Shown: positions 18,360 through 27,262 of the stretch, one piece after another | How the letters are laid out: each line of letters starts with the position of its first letter | Position numbering within the stretch: position 1 is the first letter of the stretch | Source of the DNA: Bacteroidales bacterium | GTDB lineage: Bacteria > Bacteroidota > Bacteroidia > Bacteroidales > P3 | Length of the DNA: 64,000 bases | Assembly: GCA_017449525.1 (NCBI GenBank) | Contig: JAFTFL010000006.1 | Location: forward strand, 1-64,000 | Direction of reading: 5' to 3' | Notes under the pieces: generated by a model | Databases searched by the model: none | What the model saw: only the letters and a program-made list of their open reading frames with translations | Told to the model about the DNA's origin: nothing | Program-made: the position numbers and the translations under genes

Positions 18360-18367
18360 CAAAACTA
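18360..18367 (-). promoter_or_regulatory. Possible -7 box very close to hutH start
   Basis: TAGTTTTG on the minus strand fits TAnnTTTG but lies only 6 bp upstream of the chosen ATG, implying an almost leaderless mRNA if real. Confidence 0.3.
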
Positions 18368-18492
18368 AGACACAGAACTGTTCGAACTATGGCACACCCC
18401 AATACTATTCAGTATGGCGTACCAACCACCCCAGTCCACTCATTGAGCAAACATGCGTTCGACTTCAGTTACTGTCAACCTAATGTTATCCG

Positions 18493-19326
18493 TTATTTCT
18501 TCAATTGCTCTTCTGCGCGAGCCGCGATGTCGTCATCCACCAATATACGACCGCAGTGCTCACACACAATCACTTTCTTATGCATCTTAATTTCCATCTG
18601 ACGCTGGGGAGGAATCTTGCTGAAGCAACCACCACAAGCATCTCTGTCAATCTTCACAGCGGCCAGTCCATTACGAGCTGCCGAACGGATGCGCTTGTAT
18701 GCAGTCAAGTAGCGTGGGTCTATCAACTTCTCTTGCTCAACCGACTTTGCATGCAGTCTTTCCTCTTCTTCCTCGGTCTCTTTGATGATGCCATCCAGTT
18801 CACTGCGCTTCACCTCCAAGTCTTCCTGCTTATCCTTCTCCAGTTGTTGAGCCACCTCAATGTGCTGACAGAGTTCCTTGATGCGTGCATTAGCCTCTTT
18901 AATGTGCCGCTCGCTCAGCTGGATTTCCAGCTCTTTGTACTCCATTTCCTTGTTGATGTCCTCATACTGCCTGTTATTACGCACGTTGTTTTGCTGTTCA
19001 GCCAACACCTCTCGACGTGCATTGTATTCGGCTATGTTCTTCTTCTCTTCGGCTATGCGGCCGTTGGCCGTAGCCTCCTCATTCCTGTAATTTGAGATAC
19101 GCGTCTCCAGGCCAGCTATCTCGTCCTCCAAGTCCTGAATGGCCTGTGGGAGTTCGCCACGCACAATTCTAATCTTATCAATTTCAGAGTCCACCCTCTG
19201 AAGCGCATAGAGGGCTACCAGACCAGTTTCAACCGTTTTGTCGACCTCTACCTGATGCACATCTGCTTGTGCAACTACTGGCTCGGCCACTTCCTTACCC
19301 TTGGTGGATGTTGTCTTTTTTGGCAT
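18493..19326 (-). CDS. Coiled-coil protein with C4 zinc ribbon
   Basis: A 277-residue cytosolic protein. Residues ~45-200 are a long antiparallel coiled coil rich in Glu/Lys/Arg. The C-terminus has a zinc ribbon with two Cys pairs, CGGC and CEHC. This is the conserved bacterial family often annotated as zinc ribbon domain / DUF164 (Chlamydia CT398-like), of uncertain function, and frequently adjacent to Nif3 as here. The ATG is placed after a TAACTTTG promoter that lies inside the 3' end of the upstream nif3 gene. Confidence 0.88.
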   Translation of the reverse strand: MPKKTTSTKGKEVAEPVVAQADVHQVEVDKTVETGLVALYALQRVDSEIDKIRIVRGELPQAIQDLEDEIAGLETRISNYRNEEATANGRIAEEKKNIAEYNARREVLAEQQNNVRNNRQYEDINKEMEYKELEIQLSERHIKEANARIKELCQHIEVAQQLEKDKQEDLEVKRSELDGIIKETEEEEERLHAKSVEQEKLIDPRYLTAYKRIRSAARNGLAAVKIDRDACGGCFSKIPPQRQMEIKMHKKVIVCEHCGRILVDDDIAARAEEQLKK

Positions 19327-19390
19327 CGTTAATACTGATTTTTGTTTATTTCGGTTCTCTCGCCATTGGACTATTGAAGCGTATGACACC

Positions 19391-20509
19391 TTATAAATAT
19401 TGTACATACCCTCTGTCGGCCTGCGAAAGACAAGTTGCAAAGTTACTATTTTTTTGTGAAATGATACGTTGTAGAACCTCTTTGGCGTAGTGCTCGCTTT
19501 CAAAATGTCCCACATCAAGGAGCATTAGACGTCCTTCTGCACGCTGAAAGTCGTGGTATTTGAGGTCAGCTGTTATATACACGTCGACATGCTGTCGCAG
19601 GGCATCACCAATAAGGAAACTACCACTACCACCACATAAGGCCACCTTCCGAACGGTTCGTCCCGTGAAACTGGATGCACGTACCACCGCTGTTCCACTC
19701 ACTGTTTTGAGCAATTCAATGAAGTCCTCCTCTGCTACAGGTGCTGGCAGGTTCCCGACAGCTCCACTTCCCACCCACGGGTTGCTATTCTCAAGTGGTA
19801 ACACGTCCCAGGCTGGTTCCTCATAGGGATGCGCCTTCAGGAGTGCGGCGACCACCTTTCGGCAGAGCCGCTTCTCCACCAAAAACTCCATCCGAACCTC
19901 GGCCTCTGCATGTTCTTCTCCTGGTGTTCCACAAAACGGATGGCTGTCGGCACCAGCCCGAAAACGGCCTGTGCCTTCTGCCGTAAAGGAGCATCGGTCG
20001 TAACCCGCACAGTGCATCGGTGCAACGCCGTTCATCGTGCCTGCTCCCGCCTCGCATACTGCTGAGCGAACGGTTTCAGCATAATTCACAGGGCAAAAAA
20101 TAACCAATTTGCTTAGGGTTTGCGACATCGGCCGCAACACCTTTATATCTTGCAGCCCGAGCCGCCGAGCCAATTCCCCACTGACACCCCACAACATATT
20201 GTCCAGACAAGTGTGCGCAGCATAAATGGCAATGCCCATACGCACTGCCTCCATAATGATGCGTCCCTGCTCCGTAACATTGCTTATGCACTTCGTGCCG
20301 CCAAAAATGAGTGGATGATGGCTCACAATTAAGTTGCACCCTCGGTCTTCTGCCTCACGCAATACCTCCCAAGTAGCATCAACCGAAATGAGGATAGACT
20401 TCAACTCCAACGAGGTATCTCCTACCTGTAATCCACAATTGTCGTAGTCCTCTTGGTAGGCCGAGAGAAACAGTTCGTCCAGTTCGCTCAACGCAGCACC
20501 TATAGTCAT
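19391..20509 (-). CDS. Nif3-like dinuclear metal centre protein
   Basis: A 372-residue protein of the Nif3 / YqfO family (GTP cyclohydrolase I type 2-like). Metal ligands are visible in SHHPLIFGG, in the HTCLDN stretch and at the end in DVGHFESE. It contains the longer form with a PII-like inserted domain in the middle (KLVIFCPVNYAETVRSAVCEAGAGTMN-type segment at about 125-230, with HPYEEPAWD). Its biochemical role is not settled. It is followed by the zinc-ribbon protein gene, a common pairing. Confidence 0.9.
   Translation of the reverse strand: MTIGAALSELDELFLSAYQEDYDNCGLQVGDTSLELKSILISVDATWEVLREAEDRGCNLIVSHHPLIFGGTKCISNVTEQGRIIMEAVRMGIAIYAAHTCLDNMLWGVSGELARRLGLQDIKVLRPMSQTLSKLVIFCPVNYAETVRSAVCEAGAGTMNGVAPMHCAGYDRCSFTAEGTGRFRAGADSHPFCGTPGEEHAEAEVRMEFLVEKRLCRKVVAALLKAHPYEEPAWDVLPLENSNPWVGSGAVGNLPAPVAEEDFIELLKTVSGTAVVRASSFTGRTVRKVALCGGSGSFLIGDALRQHVDVYITADLKYHDFQRAEGRLMLLDVGHFESEHYAKEVLQRIISQKNSNFATCLSQADRGYVQYL
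19438..19445 (-). promoter_or_regulatory. -7 promoter box inside the nif3 3' end
   Basis: TAACTTTG followed by CAACTTG on the minus strand, 111 bp upstream of the zinc-ribbon gene. It suggests the gene can be transcribed separately from nif3. Confidence 0.5.
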
Positions 20510-20525
20510 GTCAACACACCTTATA

Positions 20526-21374
20526 TTATATAACAATAGCGGAGTCTATTTCCGAGAGCAGCATCGCATCATCCTCCGTGAACGAACCGACCCTGGTGCG
20601 CCGCAACGCCGAGAGGAATGCGCCAGACCCCACAGCTACACCCAGGTCTCGTGCCAAACTCCGAATGTAAGTGCCTTTACTACATACGCAATGGAGGTCG
20701 GCTTGAGGAAGCCACTCAGGCACCCTCCCTTGAGGGGCGCGATAGAGTTCGCGCTCTTGCGATTGCTTACGTTCGCCGCTGCTCAACGAGCCTAAAGCCT
20801 CAGGACCTTGTATTGATCGGAATACTGTCCCCGACGAGAGCTCCTGCCAAACGGGCTTCCCTGCACGGAAGTACCGCATTGTCAATTCTTCTATCGTAAC
20901 TTGCCGAGCCTTCAATTCCACCGCTTCTCTGCCTCGGGCGGCCACATAGGCACGTTCGCCGCCCACTTTCACAGCCGAGAACATCGGCGGCACTTGCGTT
21001 ATCGTGCCACAGAATTGCGCCAGCGCATCTTCCACCACGCCCTTGTCGATATGGGCAATAGGGTAGAACCTATCCACCGCCCTTTCCAAGTCATAGCAGG
21101 GAGTGGTAGCACCGAATACAACCGTTGCCTCATAGGCTTTTATACCTTGCTGCAACTCTTCGATACGCTTGGTCGCTGGCCCCACGCACACAAGCAGTAG
21201 GCCTGAGGCCATCGGGTCGAGCGTACCCGCATGCCCTATCTTGAGCTTTTTCAGTCCAAAGGCACGGCGAAGTTGCCATTTTATCTTGTTGACAACCTGA
21301 AACGAACTCCACTGCAACGGTTTGTCCACTGGGATAACCACTCCAGTCTCGATGTCCGCCTTCGTAATCGTCAT
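20526..21374 (-). CDS. truB: tRNA pseudouridine-55 synthase
   Basis: A 282-residue enzyme modifying U55 in the tRNA T-loop. It opens with the VDKPLQWSSFQVVNKIK motif and carries GHAGTLDPMASGLL, with catalytic Asp53. KGTYIRSLARDLG is the conserved C-terminal RNA-contact motif. The ATG at 21372-21374 is used; upstream extension would run into uppP. It is 34 bp after uppP, in the conserved Bacteroidales order ftsX, DUF3098, uppP, truB. Confidence 0.96.
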   Translation of the reverse strand: MTITKADIETGVVIPVDKPLQWSSFQVVNKIKWQLRRAFGLKKLKIGHAGTLDPMASGLLLVCVGPATKRIEELQQGIKAYEATVVFGATTPCYDLERAVDRFYPIAHIDKGVVEDALAQFCGTITQVPPMFSAVKVGGERAYVAARGREAVELKARQVTIEELTMRYFRAGKPVWQELSSGTVFRSIQGPEALGSLSSGERKQSQERELYRAPQGRVPEWLPQADLHCVCSKGTYIRSLARDLGVAVGSGAFLSALRRTRVGSFTEDDAMLLSEIDSAIVI

Positions 21375-21408
21375 AGCAGAAAGCCCTGTTTGCTTGCAGC
21401 GGTCAATA

Positions 21409-22215
21409 TCAAAGCACAGCAGGTAGCACCAAGCACAGCAGCGCAACTACGGCACAGTACAATGCAAACCATATCAGTTTGCCTCGACGCACAATACCTA
21501 TCATCCACTTGCAGGCCAAGCAGCCGCTCACATAGGCAGCCAGAAATCCTATCAACAGTGGCAGCGTATTAACGCCTGTGGTTGCCACATCGACCGCACC
21601 ACCAAACAACTTCCTTGCGTCGAGCAGTGCCTCTCCCAGAATAGGGGGAATGACCATCAAGAAGGAGAACTGAGCCAGCATTTCCTTTTTGTTGCCGAGC
21701 AAAAGTCCTGTAGCAATGGTGCTTCCGGAGCGCGACAGCCCGGGCAGTACCGCTACGGCTTGAGCCAACCCTATCACGAAAGCATGCAGGGGAGACATCT
21801 CTTCTCGCTGTCGTGGCCGTGCGAAAAAGGAGAAAGCCAGCAGGGCAGCCGTAACCAACAAGCAGCATCCCACCACCGTCAGATTAGGCTCAAATATCGC
21901 TTCCACCTGTTCTTTGAAGAAAAAGCCCACCACTGCCACGGGTATCATCGACACGAGGATATTGACCACGTAGCGCGTGCCGTCGTTCCACTTCAGTTTG
22001 AATAGGTCGCGCAGCAACCACACGATCTCCTTCCATAATATAGTGCATGTACTCAGCACCGTAGCGACATGCACCACAATGTTGAACGTCAGGTTCTGCT
22101 CGCCGTCAATGCCAAATAGGGCTGCACCTATGGTGAGGTGCCCACTGCTACTCACGGGCAAATACTCCGTCAACCCCTGAACGACCCCCAGTACGAGCGC
22201 TTCAAACCACGACAT
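21409..22215 (-). CDS. uppP: Undecaprenyl-diphosphatase
   Basis: A 268-residue polytopic membrane protein (BacA family) recycling the lipid carrier for peptidoglycan and glycan synthesis and linked to bacitracin resistance. Both signature regions are present: [15 protein letters not shown] at the N-terminus and [16 protein letters not shown] in the middle. About eight hydrophobic segments are visible. It follows the DUF3098 gene by 6 bp, so translation is likely coupled. Confidence 0.96.
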   Translation of the reverse strand: MSWFEALVLGVVQGLTEYLPVSSSGHLTIGAALFGIDGEQNLTFNIVVHVATVLSTCTILWKEIVWLLRDLFKLKWNDGTRYVVNILVSMIPVAVVGFFFKEQVEAIFEPNLTVVGCCLLVTAALLAFSFFARPRQREEMSPLHAFVIGLAQAVAVLPGLSRSGSTIATGLLLGNKKEMLAQFSFLMVIPPILGEALLDARKLFGGAVDVATTGVNTLPLLIGFLAAYVSGCLACKWMIGIVRRGKLIWFALYCAVVALLCLVLPAVL

Positions 22216-22221
22216 AGCGTA

Positions 22222-22506
22222 CTATTTCTCTTTCGGTTTCACCATGATGGCGAATATCTCCACCACAAAACCAGCCAGAATGCACACCGGGGCAACCACC
22301 AGCCTGCGCGTATCGAACATAGCATCGTTGAACACGTTGGGGTCTTCACTCCCACCGCCACACAGCAGGATGTAGCCGAGAGCCAATAGTACCACCCCTG
22401 CAATGAGCAGTATGTAGTTCAGTTTACCAAATACAAAACTGAAGTCGCCTTTTTCCTGAGGCTTCGCACTGGAAGTTCCAACGGCGTTCTCTTTCTTATT
22501 TTTCAT
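22222..22506 (-). CDS. DUF3098 small membrane protein
   Basis: A 94-residue protein with two membrane segments (YILLIAGVVLLALGYILL and VVAPVCILAGFVVEIFAIM) and a charged C-terminus. It corresponds to the DUF3098 family, which in Bacteroidales sits between ftsX and uppP. Function unknown. The ATG at 22504-22506 is preferred over a start 10 codons upstream. Confidence 0.85.
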   Translation of the reverse strand: MKNKKENAVGTSSAKPQEKGDFSFVFGKLNYILLIAGVVLLALGYILLCGGGSEDPNVFNDAMFDTRRLVVAPVCILAGFVVEIFAIMVKPKEK

Positions 22507-22552
22507 GGTTACGTTTAATTGTTCAAGCACTTGCATTATACTCGCTGAGGTG

Positions 22553-23434
22553 TTACAACACAGCGTGTCTTACGTTGCGGCGCACTGCCATAGCCGTGGC
22601 GAACCACGACACAACGATGCCGGCCAGCACGATACACACTGCTAAGGCTGCATAGGGCAGGTAGTGCTCAGACTGAAGCAATCCCAAATGGTACTGCCGC
22701 TCGTAGACCACGACCATCACCCCCAAGAGCAACAGCGCACACACAGCACCCACAAAGCCATAGAGCACGCTTCTCCACAGGAATGGCCTTGCGATGAAGC
22801 TGGTTTTGGCACCCACCATACGCATAGTGGCAATGGACTGCCTGTGCGTGTAGAGGGATAGCTTGATGGTGTTGTTGATAAGCACTACTGATACAAACAG
22901 CAACAAGCCCACAAAGACCACCAAGAACCAGAAACTCTGATAGAACACATTGTAGAGGCTATCCACCACATTCTGCTGGTAGGTTACACCCGTAACGCCC
23001 TCTTTGCGCGCCATCTGCTCAGTGAAAGCCTGCAGCACATGCTGGTCGCGGTCGGGCATCACGCTCGACTTGAAGTTGACCATCAGTGAGGGATAGAGGG
23101 GATTGTAGCCGATGAAGCCCACGAAGTCATCACCGAGTTCCTGTGCAAAGAGTTCTGCCGCATCGTCCTTCGAGATGTACTCCACATGCTTCACATACTC
23201 GCTCTGCTCTATCTCGCTCTTCAGCACCACAGCCAAACTGTCGCTCACATCGTCTTGCAGGTCCACTTTGTAGGTGATGCGTTCCTGCATGTCGTGTGCC
23301 ACACGGTAAGAATGGTAGCCCAAAAAGACCAACAATCCAAATACCATGAGCACAAGGGCTATACTTATCACTATGGAAGTGCGCTCTCTCCAAAGACTTA
23401 GGCCGCGGCCTCTATTCCTGTTGCGTTCAGACAT
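22553..23434 (-). CDS. ftsX: Cell division protein FtsX
   Basis: A 293-residue inner-membrane ABC-type permease-like protein which with FtsE controls peptidoglycan hydrolases at the division site. It has one N-terminal membrane segment, an extracellular loop of about 120 residues, and three C-terminal segments. The region around RQSIATMRMVGAKTSFIARPF is the typical FtsX signature. It is the first gene of the ftsX-DUF3098-uppP-truB run. FtsE is not in the window. Confidence 0.93.
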   Translation of the reverse strand: MSERNRNRGRGLSLWRERTSIVISIALVLMVFGLLVFLGYHSYRVAHDMQERITYKVDLQDDVSDSLAVVLKSEIEQSEYVKHVEYISKDDAAELFAQELGDDFVGFIGYNPLYPSLMVNFKSSVMPDRDQHVLQAFTEQMARKEGVTGVTYQQNVVDSLYNVFYQSFWFLVVFVGLLLFVSVVLINNTIKLSLYTHRQSIATMRMVGAKTSFIARPFLWRSVLYGFVGAVCALLLLGVMVVVYERQYHLGLLQSEHYLPYAALAVCIVLAGIVVSWFATAMAVRRNVRHAVL

Positions 23435-23442
23435 ATCGAGTG

Positions 23443-23450
23443 CAAAGATA
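23443..23450 (-). promoter_or_regulatory. -7 promoter box directly upstream of ftsX
   Basis: TATCTTTG followed by CA on the minus strand, 8 bp from the ftsX ATG. The implied transcript has a very short leader. Confidence 0.5.
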
Positions 23451-23545
23451 CTAATATTTTTCAGAACTGCCCGTGGGGTGTTTGGCGTTCAGCAGGGCGC
23501 GAGTGCCTCTGGGGAGATGTACACCTCTCCTGCGGCATAGCGAAA

Positions 23546-23575
23546 GCGAGGCCGCCCCGCATGGGGCAGCCTCGC
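23546..23575 (-). terminator. Hairpin downstream of hbd
   Basis: GCGAGGC-c-GCCCC and GGGGC-a-GCCTCGC pair around GCAT with one mismatch, 63 bp after the hbd stop. The T-run is poor, so it is a moderate terminator candidate. Confidence 0.5.
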
Positions 23576-23637
23576 CGTACTTGTATACTCCCCTTGGGCT
23601 ACCGTCCTGCCGACGTGTCCCATAGGGCGCGGTGGCA

Positions 23638-24474
23638 TCAATACTTGTAGAAGCCTTCTCCAGTCTTGCGACCAAGCAGGCCAGCGCGTACCATTTTGCG
23701 CAGCAACGGGTGCGGACGATACTTCGGGTCGCCAAACTCCTTGTAGAGAACCTCCATGATGGCCAGGTTCACGTCGTTGCCAATGAGGTCGGCCAGCGCG
23801 AGAGGTCCCATCGGATGGTTTGCGCCAAGCATCATGCACTTGTCAATGTCCTCTGCCGTTGCAATACCGTCGGCAAGGATACCCACAGCTTCATTAATCA
23901 TCGGGATGAGGATGCGGTTCACCACAAAACCAGGAGCCTCATTCACCTCTACTGGGGTCTTGCCAATGGAGGTGGCCAGGTCAACGATGGTGCGGCATAC
24001 GTCATCCGAGGTCAATTGCCCCTTGATAACCTCTACCAGTGCCATACGGTCAGCTGGGTTGAAGAAGTGCATGCCGATGAACTGTGCTGGACGCGAGGTG
24101 CAGGCGGCGATCTCCGTAATGGAGAGCGACGAACTGTTGGTAGCAAAAATAGCTTCGGGTTTGCATATCTTGTCGAGCTGAGCAAACACCTCTTTCTTAA
24201 GCTCCATGTCCTCCACAGCAGCCTCTATGACGAGGTCGGCGTTGGCAAAGTTGTCGTAATCCGTAGTGGTGGTGATGTTGGCCAACAGCGCGTCGACATC
24301 GGCCTGCGTCATTTTGCCTTTCTCAACCAGTTTGGTGTAGCCCTTGCTAATGGAGGCCATAGCCTTGTCCAGACTGGCCTGTGTGCGGCTCTTCATTGTT
24401 ACAGGCATCTTGGCGGCGAAGGCCTTCACGATACCCTTTGCCATGGTGCCAGTTCCGATAACGTAAATGTTCAT
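23638..24474 (-). CDS. 3-hydroxyacyl-CoA (3-hydroxybutyryl-CoA) dehydrogenase
   Basis: A 278-residue NAD-dependent dehydrogenase interconverting 3-hydroxybutyryl-CoA and acetoacetyl-CoA. The dinucleotide loop reads GTGTMAKG, with Ala where the third Gly of GxGxxG is usual. The catalytic His is in HFFNP; Asn in VNRILIP and the C-terminal helical dimerisation domain ([16 protein letters not shown]) are intact. It follows the crotonase gene by 37 bp. Thiolase and acyl-CoA dehydrogenase partners are not present nearby. Confidence 0.92.
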   Translation of the reverse strand: MNIYVIGTGTMAKGIVKAFAAKMPVTMKSRTQASLDKAMASISKGYTKLVEKGKMTQADVDALLANITTTTDYDNFANADLVIEAAVEDMELKKEVFAQLDKICKPEAIFATNSSSLSITEIAACTSRPAQFIGMHFFNPADRMALVEVIKGQLTSDDVCRTIVDLATSIGKTPVEVNEAPGFVVNRILIPMINEAVGILADGIATAEDIDKCMMLGANHPMGPLALADLIGNDVNLAIMEVLYKEFGDPKYRPHPLLRKMVRAGLLGRKTGEGFYKY

Positions 24475-24511
24475 GGTGTATGTAGTTTTGAAATGATTTC
24501 CTTGCAGCGGT

Positions 24512-25288
24512 CTATTTTCCTTCAAACACGGCTTTACCCTTCGTCAAGAAGGCCTGCATGCCAGCCTTCTGGTCGGCAGTGGCAAAGCAGCGGCCGAAGC
24601 GCACCGTCTCGTACGCAATAGCCTCGTCGGCCTCCAAGTCAAATTCTGCATCCATGCAATCCTTGGCATGGCGCACAGCCAGCGGTGCGTTGCGGCAGAT
24701 GGAGGCTGCCAGTTCCAGTGCTTTGTGCATCAACTCCTCGGGTTCATACACCGCATTGACCAGGCCGATGCGCAACGCCTCGTCGGCCTTGATGGCTTGG
24801 CCCGAGTAGATGAGCTGCTTGGCCATGCCCATGCCCACCAGTTTGGGTAGACGGTAGGTGCCACTGAAGCCTGGGATGATGCCCAGACCGACTTCGGGCT
24901 GACCAAAGCGCGCATTGGACGAGCAAATACGTATGTCGCAGGCCATGGCCAGCTCGCATCCGCCGCCTAAGGCGTAACCGTTGACGGCTGCAATAACCGG
25001 AATGGGCAACCGTTCGATGGTGCGGAAAACCTTCGCCCCCTTAGCGCCAAAGGCTGCTCCAGCCTTCTCGTCGAGCCCAGCCATTTCGCTGATGTCGGCT
25101 CCTGCCACAAAGGCCTTAGAGCCACCGCCGGTGATGATGAGGCAACGCAGCGTGCTGTCCAAGTGGGACACGGCGTCGCACAACTCATCAAGAATAGTAC
25201 TGTTGAGGGCATTCAGTGTAGCAGGCGAATCGATGGTGATGATACCCGTTTCGCCTTGCTTTTCATATTTCAAGAAGTTATAGTCCAT
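24512..25288 (-). CDS. Enoyl-CoA hydratase / crotonase
   Basis: A 258-residue hydratase adding water to crotonyl-CoA. The oxyanion-hole segment [11 protein letters not shown] and the two catalytic glutamates, in [14 protein letters not shown] and in [10 protein letters not shown], are conserved; PGFSGTYRL is typical of 3-hydroxybutyryl-CoA dehydratases. The start is the ATG at 25286-25288, 23 bp downstream of a promoter box. Together with the dehydrogenase it forms a two-gene operon of the crotonyl-CoA/acetoacetyl-CoA steps. Confidence 0.92.
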   Translation of the reverse strand: MDYNFLKYEKQGETGIITIDSPATLNALNSTILDELCDAVSHLDSTLRCLIITGGGSKAFVAGADISEMAGLDEKAGAAFGAKGAKVFRTIERLPIPVIAAVNGYALGGGCELAMACDIRICSSNARFGQPEVGLGIIPGFSGTYRLPKLVGMGMAKQLIYSGQAIKADEALRIGLVNAVYEPEELMHKALELAASICRNAPLAVRHAKDCMDAEFDLEADEAIAYETVRFGRCFATADQKAGMQAFLTKGKAVFEGK

Positions 25289-25311
25289 GTTGTAAAACTT
25301 GTTTGCGGTTG

Positions 25312-25319
25312 CAAATGTA
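25312..25319 (-). promoter_or_regulatory. -7 promoter box for the crotonase-dehydrogenase operon
   Basis: TACATTTG followed by CAACC on the minus strand, 23 bp upstream of the crotonase ATG. Confidence 0.55.
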
Positions 25320-25503
25320 CATAAAACTTTCGAGAGAATAGCGCCTCGAGCCGACGAACATCCAAAGATACAGCGCGCAGCATCATACACACCACTGTTA
25401 CAGAACGCAATACACACGCATACTACTGCACCTACCGCACTCCTTCTCCCCTTTCATTTCCACTGCATCACCCAGCCTTTTCCACCCCTACGACAATCAT
25501 GAC

Positions 25504-25668
25504 GATGCCCTACGGGAGGCGTTCGCTCGGCGTACGGCATCACCCCTTATGTCGTACAACACATTACGTACATAACGTAGCACATCTCAACCCCTTAGTC
25601 CTCGCCGTAGGTCGATGGCGTACAGCCCCGACCCCACACGCCGTACGCCATCGACCCCCACACCGAGG
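25504..25668. repeat. Dispersed GATGCCGTAC repeat, locus 1
   Basis: Two hairpins. The first pairs GATGCCCTAC (25504-25513) with GTACGGCATC (25532-25541). The second has perfect 14-bp arms GGTCGATGGCGTAC (25610-25623) and GTACGCCATCGACC (25643-25656), extended by CCTCG (25600-25604) / CGAGG (25664-25668). It shares the GATGCCGTAC core and GC-rich palindromic character with the loci at 43.1 and 58.9 kb, but is the most diverged of the three. Confidence 0.6.
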
Positions 25669-25750
25669 GGCGACAGAACGATTGACGTGAAAGAAAACAC
25701 CTGCGGAAACTGCTGGTCATGAGGTCGCAAGGCCAGCACCAAAAACTGTG

Positions 25751-25758
25751 CAAAGTTA
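25751..25758 (-). promoter_or_regulatory. -7 promoter box upstream of dispersed repeat locus 1
   Basis: TAACTTTG followed by CACAG on the minus strand. It is 463 bp from the crotonase start and about 210 bp before the GATGCCGTAC motif, so it may drive a separate non-coding transcript or a long leader. Confidence 0.45.
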
Positions 25759-25901
25759 CGAAAAAGAATGCAAACTGCACTCCCCTACCCCATCTGCCGC
25801 AGTCCTGTCGCACGCGTACACAGCAGCCACAACGGCGCAGCGCAAAAACATCTGGCGCAATACCCGTACAGCATCGTGCATCACAATCGCGAAAAAAAAT
25901 G

Positions 25902-25909
25902 TATCTTTG
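25902..25909 (+). promoter_or_regulatory. -7 promoter box for the PLP-enzyme gene
   Basis: TATCTTTG followed by CAC, preceded by an A-run and 66 bp upstream of the ATG at 25976. Good match to TAnnTTTG. Confidence 0.65.
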
Positions 25910-25975
25910 CACATCCCGTTAGGGAGAATACACAACACGTAACAGATTAATATCACAACAAATTAAACAATAACC

Positions 25976-27181
25976 ATGCAGAAATTCGATCCGGCAACAG
26001 CCATTCAGCGCATTAACAGCTGCGACGCCAGCCGCGGAGTGAACCCAGCGATTAGCGACAGCGCCACCTTTACATTCCCCGAGGCACGCCTCATGACCGA
26101 CACTTTCCACGGTGAGACTGAAGGCTACTTCCTTTACAGCCGCCACTGGAACCCGTCGAACATGGCACTGTGCCAAGCACTGGCCGCTATGGAAGGCACC
26201 GAGGCTGCTTGGGTTACTGGCTCTGGCCTGGCAGCCATCACCTGCGCCCTGTTGCACGAAGTGAAGAGCGGCGACCACATCATCAGCTCCATGACGACCT
26301 ACGGTGGCACCTTCGCCTTCATGGCCAATTATCTGACTAAGTTTGGCGTAGAGACCACGTTCGTCAACTTCCAAGACCTCGACGCAGTGCGCAAAGCCGT
26401 GGCCGAGCACCCCAACACCAAAGTGCTCTACACCGAGACCATGAACAACCCGCTGCTTCGCATTGCAAACGTGCCGGAGCTCAGCACTATCGCCCACTCC
26501 ATTGGTGCCAAACTGATAGTGGACAACACCTTCACACCCATGATATTCAGCCCCTACCGTCTGGGAGCCGACGTTGTGGTATACAGTATGACCAAGTTCA
26601 TCAACGGTAAGAACGACTGCGTGGCAGGTGCCATCTGCGGCAGCGGCGACTACATCAACAGCCTCATCGACGTCAACAACGGAACCTGCATGCTGCTGGG
26701 TCCTGTCCTTGACCCGATGCGTTCAAGCAGTATTCTCAAAAACCTCCACACCCTGCATATCCGCATGCAGAAACATGGAGAAAACGCCATGTATCTTGCA
26801 AAGCGATTCAAAGAAGTGGGCTTCAAATACAACTATCCCGGCCTGCCCGAGCATCCGGACTATGCACTGTTCAACAGCATGATGAACCCCGGCTACGGCT
26901 ATGGTGGCATGATTAGCATCGACATGGGTACGGCCGAAGCAGCCAACCGCATCATGGAAATCATGCAGCAGAAGGGCGTAGGCTACCTTGCTGTTTCGCT
27001 TGGATACTTCACCACTTTGTTCAGCAACAGTGGAAAGAGCACCTCCAGCGAAGTTCCCGAAGACATCCAGAAAGAGATGGGTATGAGCGAAGGCCTGATA
27101 CGCTTCAGCATGGGTCTTGACAACGACATAGAGGCCACCTTCCAGCTCATCAAGGAGTCGGTGGACGAGTGCCGGAAATAA
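25976..27181 (+). CDS. Cys/Met-metabolism PLP enzyme (gamma-lyase or sulfhydrylase type)
   Basis: A 401-residue PLP-dependent enzyme of the trans-sulfuration family. Lys207 in YSMTKF is the Schiff-base lysine; the YSR motif (54-56) contacts the phosphate of the neighbouring subunit, and Tyr109 in TTYGGT stacks on PLP. Methionine gamma-lyases carry a Cys where Gly111 sits here, so the enzyme may be a cystathionine lyase or an O-acetylhomoserine sulfhydrylase. It is commonly annotated as methionine gamma-lyase in Bacteroidales. Its promoter is close and it is followed by the ElbB-like gene. Confidence 0.88.
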   Translation: MQKFDPATAIQRINSCDASRGVNPAISDSATFTFPEARLMTDTFHGETEGYFLYSRHWNPSNMALCQALAAMEGTEAAWVTGSGLAAITCALLHEVKSGDHIISSMTTYGGTFAFMANYLTKFGVETTFVNFQDLDAVRKAVAEHPNTKVLYTETMNNPLLRIANVPELSTIAHSIGAKLIVDNTFTPMIFSPYRLGADVVVYSMTKFINGKNDCVAGAICGSGDYINSLIDVNNGTCMLLGPVLDPMRSSSILKNLHTLHIRMQKHGENAMYLAKRFKEVGFKYNYPGLPEHPDYALFNSMMNPGYGYGGMISIDMGTAEAANRIMEIMQQKGVGYLAVSLGYFTTLFSNSGKSTSSEVPEDIQKEMGMSEGLIRFSMGLDNDIEATFQLIKESVDECRK

Positions 27182-27262
27182 CACCTCGCATTTCCACAGG
27201 GAGAACGCATCGAGACCTCACGTCCGAAAAGTTCTCCCTACACCTTATATTATATATAGCGC

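Larger units (their letters stand above)
25289..25975. other. Divergent intergenic region, 687 bp
   Basis: It holds the crotonase promoter at its left, the structured repeat in the middle, a minus-strand box TAACTTTG at 25751-25758, and the plus-strand promoter of the PLP-enzyme gene at its right. No convincing protein gene was found on either strand. Confidence 0.6.

Noticed and set aside
23632-24621. 329-codon frame antisense to the hydroxybutyryl-CoA dehydrogenase
   Set aside because: Mirror of a confident gene, with implausible His/Val/Gly-rich composition.
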